The notes under the pieces: generated by a model
The model's database searches: none
The model's input: only the letters and a program-made list of their open reading frames with translations
What the model was told of the DNA's origin: nothing
Assembly: GCA_905178155.1 (NCBI GenBank)
Contig: CAJINV010000002.1
Span: 6,676,476 to 6,740,475 of the forward strand
DNA length: 64,000 nucleotides
Direction: 5' to 3'
Source of the DNA: Amoebophrya sp. A120
Taxonomy: Eukaryota; Sar; Dinophyceae; Syndiniales; Amoebophryaceae
In this document: piece by piece, positions 58,867-64,000 of the stretch
Numbering within the stretch: the stretch's first letter is position 1
How the letters are laid out: each line of letters begins with the position of its first letter
Program-made: the position numbers and the translations under genes

Positions 58867-59302
58867 TGGCTAACTTCAAACTTCTGTGCAGGCCATATGA
58901 AATTGCAACAACAGCTGCGCAGTGGAAACTGAGGAAGCTTTCGACTTTTTGTAATTCACCTGAGATCTACTACTACTTCATGTTGTAGCACTGCGCAGAG
59001 TCACTTAACTTGAGGCGTGGAAAGAGATGCGACAAAGACAAAGCTACCTGCTCCAGGAGCTTCTGCGACGCCGTGTTCAACATGTGCTTTATCGTCCAAG
59101 CAGGAGTTCCGGGGTCCACCGTCGATCAGTGCGCCTTCCCTGCGTCGATCAGTGCCGCCTTGCAAGAGCCAGCGAAGACGAAGACGAAGATCATTGGCAA
59201 ACCATTCAAGTTTCCACCTCTTCGGAGAATAGCTCGCTAAAGATCGGCTTATCCGCTTTGGATTGTCAATCCAAAGTGGAAAATAAAACCAATCGAAACT
59301 TG
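58867..59302. other. Short intergenic region; frame of the next gene is open from 59027
   Basis: An upstream in-frame ATG at 59027 would add 92 residues to the next protein. That extension lacks hydrophobic character and would bury the signal peptide. I therefore treat it as 5' untranslated sequence. Confidence 0.45.
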
Positions 59303-62300
59303 ATGAAAAAAACAGACAAGATGATGGGGCGGGCTCAGGCGCAGCGGGGCTTTCGCTTTCCTTTTGTGGTTACTCTTGTCTTCGCGACGTGTTGTCGCTT
59401 TGCCTATGGTGGGGAGACTACGTCAGCAACATCACACGTGCATCTTGAAGATGTCTCCTCCCCGTCCGCGATCGAGGAGGATCATGTTCATGTGAGGATT
59501 CCTTCGGGCACGACGATGACTTCACCCCCAGAGCAACTTCGAGAGCCCGCTGTCAAAAACATTCAAGGCGGACCTAGTCCTCCGAACCCGTGCGAAGTGG
59601 CTCTGCGAGAGCAAGTGCGAGGCACGACTTTGACGCAATTCGGAAAATTACTGCTCTTCGGTACGGGAAAACAAATTCCATACGACGCAGGAAAGTACAA
59701 GTTTTGCCGAGCACTGGAAAACGCAAAGTATTTCCTGGCGGAGTTCCAGTACCAGTATGTCAACGGGGGTGAGGTGGAGGAGGAGCAACAGCAGAAGCAA
59801 GGATATCATGGCGCTTTTACGAAAGAGGACGGCACCAACGTTGTCGAAAATCTGCTTGCGCCAGCAGTTTCTGAAGTGCTTTCGCGAACGACCATATCAC
59901 AGGATGATCGGGAGGACAAAATTCTTGAGAAAAACGATGGGCAGCACCCATTGTTCTCGTTCCCGAGAAACATCATTCTCGATGCCCTCAATCCCATGCT
60001 TCAAACCGAAGACTTGTTGACGGGAAATAAACTGTTTGCAAACCCGGCGATAATTGATGCCCGCCGAGGACATCCGAATCTTCACGCAGCTCCGAATAAA
60101 GCCTTGGCCATCCCGATGAAACTGGGTCTGTGCCTTCCCGCGACGCACGTGGTCAATAACAAGCGCCTCCCAGCTTGCACGAAACAAACCGTACACGACA
60201 TGCTGCAAGACTGGATGCGACCCAAAGCGGCTGCGCGAAGAGGCTCGAAACTTTCGTCCGCATCAGCAAGCCATGAAGCCGAACTGCAGACACAAACCAC
60301 GACCAAACTGGAAGATGAAGATCAAGATGATTCAAACACCCGTCTGCTCAGCGCCGTCATTCCCACCGATTCCAAGCAAAAGGACGCGACCAAAGTGCAA
60401 ATCACCTGCCCCGAGGAGGACACGGTGACTTCCCTCGATGACTACGCGATCGCGTCTATCGGCTTTCTCGGGCTATTGCTTTTGACAGTCATTACCGCGA
60501 CCTTCCGGGTGCAGGTTTTCGAAGCTGCGATGGAAAAGTACGAGAAAAATGTCAGGCTGCAATCGGAACTGGATCGGAGACTAGTGGAGAGTTACTGCAG
60601 CAACAGCGTGTCGACGAGCAGTTTGCTGAACAGCAGTTATCCAAGTTCGGAAGTCGGTGGTGGGGAAAATAATGATGTTTTGGTCGTCAACGCCGAGACC
60701 ATTCAGACACCGAGAGGAATGGAAGATGGTACTCTTTCTAGTACTGAAGTAGATGTATGCAACTTTTATTGCCTAAGCGTAGTTAGGTAAATGGTACAGA
60801 CTTGTTTTTTGTGATTGATATTCAAGATTCGTGATGAGCAAGACATGTTGACAATTACAAATCAGAAACAGGCTCTACCGACGGCACGCCCAGTACGGCA
60901 TCGTCACCAAACGAAGCGGAGCCAACATCACAAGCTACTACACCTAGAGGAGCCACAGCAGCAGCACCTGCAGTTGTTTCGTCATCCTCTGCAAAACAAG
61001 CAAAGCAGCTCAACACGGGCACCGCGTCCCGGCCGCTTCTCATCGTCGACACGCTGATGGAGCGACGGTTAGAGGAGCAGACCACCATCCCACAACTCCC
61101 CCGTCCGATCGCCCCACCACTATGGGCGAAAGCGTTTGCGCTGTTTGGGAAGACAGGGACGTTGACGAAGTTGTTTCAGACAAATACGAACACAGGAAGA
61201 AAAAACAATTCGCCCAGAAAACCCCACACCAACGACCGGCCGACGGATTGTCTGAACGGAATGCGGGTTTTGTCTATGCTCTGGATCTATCAAATGCAAA
61301 AATGTCTGGGTCTGGAAGAGTCCAAGACTTGTGATGCAGGTTTTCCATGACCCGTGAGGTCTGGAATGCGAGACCCAGCATGACAAATTCTTTGAGGTCT
61401 CTATCATGCCTTTCCTGCGTGAGAAACTCCCTCTCAGCTTGGTCAAAAGCGGACAGCTTTTGGCACTCACGCAACACAGATTTTTGCATCATTCAGATTT
61501 AGCATGACAGGTTCTAATCTTCCCGACCCAGACATTTCTACATTTGATAGGATCATCCTTGGCCATACCTTTCTCATGCCCGAAGGCCTCACCGGCTACA
61601 GCAACAACGAGGACATCGCGAGCATCATGCGACCGTTCGTGACCGCTGACTTCAGTAGCGAGACCGCGCCCTGGCTGATGTTTGTGCTCGCTGCGGAATT
61701 TGGGGTGGACAGCTTTTTCTTCATGAGCGGGTTTTTGCTCTCCTTGCTGCAACTACAAGAGCTGGAGAAGAAGCACGGGAAGAGGAGTATCAGGGATAGA
61801 AGAAGTGGATCATCTGCTGAAAATTCTACAAATCGCAGGCCGTCCCTCTTCCAACACTTCAAAAAGTGGCTTTTTGGCTTGTTCCAGCGGTACGTCCGGT
61901 TGACCCCAAGCCTGGCACTGGCTTTGATGCTGTACTACAAAGTTCTCTACTTTTTCGTCGCGATTGGCGACCAAGGGAGCAGCGCTGTTCCTGTCGATGG
62001 TGATAGCATCGTGCAATCTGTCCCCTCCTCCGGGCCTTTCGTCCCCTTACTGCAAGACTCGATCAAGAACAAGTGCGATTCCTCCTGGTGGAGCGAACTC
62101 AGCTACACGGTGAATTTCATCCCCTTTGACTCCGACAAGGTCTGCATGGGCTGGAGCTGGTACCTGGGGAATGACATGCTGTTTTTCGCAGTGGGCACGG
62201 TAATTGTGCCGCTTTACTTTCACAAGTCGAAACTGCATGGGGTTATTCTCCTGCTCACGTTTCTCCTCGCCGCTGTCGGGATCACGACCTACCTGATTTA

Positions 62301-62913
62301 CCACTACCATTTATCCCCTTATCTCTTCGACCGGCACTACCTGGACTACAGCTATTACGCTTATTCGAAGCCCTACTGCCGGATCGGCGCTTATCTGATC
62401 GGGTTAGCGACCGCGTGGCACGTGCTGGAGCGGGAAGAAAAGCAAGACCATGCGAGGTTTTTCGGCAGTAAAAGGGCGAGCGTGTTTTTGCTACTGGCTT
62501 TTTCCGTTTTGGCGGTGTTGATCTTCATTCCGGCAACGGACGGGGGGGAGAACAAAAACAGCTGGTCCGATTTGGAGTCGAATTTGATGCTGAATTTCGG
62601 CCGGCTTTTCTGGGCCGGGTGTCTGGCCGTGATCGTCACGCATTGCTATTTTGGGCACTATCCGTTCATTGACAGCGTCTTAGCGCACGAGATCTTCACG
62701 CCTTTAACGAGATTGTGCTACGGGGCGTATCTGTGCCATCCGTTGGTGATCAAGTATTTTGCCGGGACCAGCCTGCAATTTTACAACTTCGACCTGCATA
62801 CGATCTTCTCCCAGTTTCTCCTACACACGGTTTTGTCGTTTTTACTCGCGGTGGTCTTGTGGTGTCTGGCTGAAAGGCCAGTGATGACCATTGCAGGCGC
62901 TTATTTGAAGTAG
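59303..62913 (+). CDS. NRF-6-like acyltransferase-3 family membrane protein
   Basis: Three exons (59303-60728, 60866-61287, 61555-62913) total 3207 nt, 1068 aa. ATG 59303 (or 59321) places a signal peptide ending near CCRFAYG (~36). A lumenal Cys-containing domain (~100-390, with CEVALREQVRG, KYKFCRAL and LGLCLPATHV) resembles the N-terminal domain of NRF-6 (nose resistant to fluoxetine) proteins. A membrane segment (~475-492) and a disordered loop follow. The acyltransferase-3 core starts with CLNGMRVLSMLWIILGHT (604-621; H620 is the family's conserved His). It continues with VDSFFFMSGFLLSL (~667), QRYVRLTP (~727), CMGWSWYLGNDM (~813) and SKPYCRIGAYLIGL, with about ten further membrane helices. 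Members are thought to move acyl groups or lipids across membranes; the substrate is unknown. Intron 2 is an introner that splits the LWI/ILGH motif exactly. Confidence 0.86.
61288..61549 (+). mobile_element. Introner element, family E
   Basis: A 262-bp element starts TATCAAATGCAAAAATGTCT and ends AGACATTTCTACATTTGATA. The inverted termini pair over about 30 bases (GTCTGGGTCTGGAAGA with TCTTCCCGACCCAGAC). Flanks are GGATC (61283-61287 and 61550-61554). Excision rebuilds the conserved acyltransferase motif MLWIILGHT, strong independent evidence for the junction. Sliding by one base gives GA...AG ends. Confidence 0.92.
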
Positions 62914-63760
62914 CCATAGAAATGTACTGTTTACGTTTTCATCTGATTTTTCTGCACCGGCAAGGAACATGTGGACATGAACACGAAGACGATCGACAAG
63001 AGCGACGAAGTCAAAGAAATTTCAGAGTCGACGAACAGCAGACGCTCGCTTACTTATAGCAGCACACTAACACGAGCTGCCACGTATACTACTTTGGAAT
63101 CAAAAGATTTATTTGATGCGCTTTCTGGTGGAGCTGGATGGTCTGGTGTGGCTAGTGCGTTTTGCTTTCCCATTTAAAGAAATGCACAACGTACAAAATC
63201 TTGTCCGCGGACAAGCAATGAAGATGTTGCGGCGCAGCTCGGCCCCCGGACTTCTCGATTGATCGTCCTCGCTCTGAATCATCTAAATCTTCTTCGATCG
63301 TTTTTTTTTGCATCGTTAGTTTGGTGTTTAACATTTCAAGTCGCTCGGCACCAGGATCAGGAACATGAACATTCGTTCGAGGTTGTCGCTTTGCTCGGAA
63401 GCGACTGTCAATGTGACAATGTCGGTGCAGGAGGAAGGAAGTTTGTACCTCTGACAAGTAACTTCGCATCGTCTGACAAGGGGATTGTAAGTGGGGAAAC
63501 TGACTGATGATCGTGATTCGCCTTCCAGCGTTGTTGCATTTGTCTTGTCGTGTGATGTTTTCGTTTGGGATTGTTTCTAGTTTGGATTTGATGTTCCTGT
63601 TGGTGTTTCAATATTAGTTTATCTGTATTGCTCCTGGTCCTGCTACTCTGCAGTTGTCGTTTGTCATTCTCTAGGTTCGTACTTCCTAGGCACCACATTC
63701 AGGACAAGCACCAAGCGAGATTGCATACACACAGTAATTATTTGAAACTTCTTCTGTGTC
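62914..63760. other. Intergenic region, no gene seen
   Basis: About 0.85 kb. A 66-codon frame from ATG 62977 (Ser/Thr-rich) has no recognisable motif and may be 3' untranslated sequence. No RNA gene or repeat was recognised. Confidence 0.5.
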
Positions 63761-64000
63761 ATGAAGGTCGAAGTAGAAGTATTCCGAGTCGCGGAAGGGA
63801 GCACGGAAGTCACGCGACGGGAAAAAAAATTCGTAGTGGAAGTCAACGGCACACCCGGCGTGCGCACTTGGTGCTCAGAAATCCAGCACGCTGCAAGGGA
63901 GAGGTTTGGAATCCCCCTCGAAGCGCAGCACGTTACGACGCCAAGGCTGGTCCTCTTTAGCTTGATCTACCCGTGCCACTATGGCATAGGAAGCATCCGG
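63761..64000 (+). CDS. Unrecognised protein, 5' part of gene
   Basis: The frame opens at ATG 63761 and stays open to the window end (80 codons), so the gene is truncated by the window. The sequence starts MKVEVEVFRVAEGSTEV and alternates charged and hydrophobic residues (KKFVVEVNGTPGVRTWCSEI, then QHAARERFGIPLEAQHV). That pattern is compatible with a ubiquitin-like beta-grasp fold, but this is only a guess from pattern. No signal peptide is present. An intron may begin within the visible part: the last ~20 codons (LVLFSLIYPCHYGIG) look less like the rest. Orientation agrees with every other gene in the window. Confidence 0.45.
   Translation, partial: MKVEVEVFRVAEGSTEVTRREKKFVVEVNGTPGVRTWCSEIQHAARERFGIPLEAQHVTTPRLVLFSLIYPCHYGIGSIR

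Noticed and set aside
62977-63177. 66-codon Ser/Thr-rich frame after the acyltransferase gene
   Set aside because: Too short and motif-free; could be untranslated sequence.
1-64000. tRNA, rRNA, snRNA or transposase genes
   Set aside because: I scanned intergenic regions by eye for conserved cores and found none convincing; an Infernal/tRNAscan run would settle this.

Overview
This window looks like nuclear DNA from a protist. Large proteins carry long low-complexity stretches, and I place about 23 introns. Many introns lack GT-AG ends and are flanked by short direct repeats. Every gene I can support is on the + strand. Short inverted-repeat elements that behave as introns, non-canonical splice ends and one-directional gene order together best fit a syndinian dinoflagellate such as Amoebophrya. 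That assignment is inference from composition and architecture, since no rRNA or organellar marker is present.

Layout, all +. 1-2076: 3' part of an unrecognised gene. 4289-10795: type II membrane protein with two family-25 glycosyltransferase (GT25) modules. 11973-18298: ATP-grasp-like membrane protein. 20169-22185: membrane-anchored 2-oxoglutarate/Fe(II) oxygenase. 23008-27159: unknown 1383-residue protein. 27881-28729: gamma-glutamylcyclotransferase-like protein. 30895-34749: DUF3431-like protein. 35704-41659: unknown secretory protein. 43671-55346: giant Ser/Gly-rich, coiled-coil protein of about 3630 residues. 56557-58866: multi-pass membrane protein. 59303-62913: NRF-6-like acyltransferase. 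63761 to the window end: start of another gene. Exon lengths of all seven multi-exon models sum to multiples of three, which supports them jointly.

The main discovery is a set of eleven introner-like elements, each filling one intron exactly. Each starts TAT or TAC and, apart from one ending CACA, ends ATA. Each has inverted termini and is bounded by a 5-bp target duplication, of which one copy is removed with the element. They fall into about six families (called A-F here) that share an internal TGCATGACAAAT-like motif. One family A copy is spliced in the opposite orientation. One family C copy carries a 3.1-kb nested insertion made of several minisatellites and a GC-rich block.

Several genes point to the secretory pathway: GT25 modules, a membrane 2OG oxygenase, a DUF3431 protein, an ATP-grasp protein, an NRF-6 acyltransferase and two unknown secretory or membrane proteins. 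A shared role in glycan or glycoprotein modification is possible but unproven. Intergenic spaces of 0.4-2.2 kb show no tRNA, rRNA, CRISPR array or transposase gene that I can recognise.
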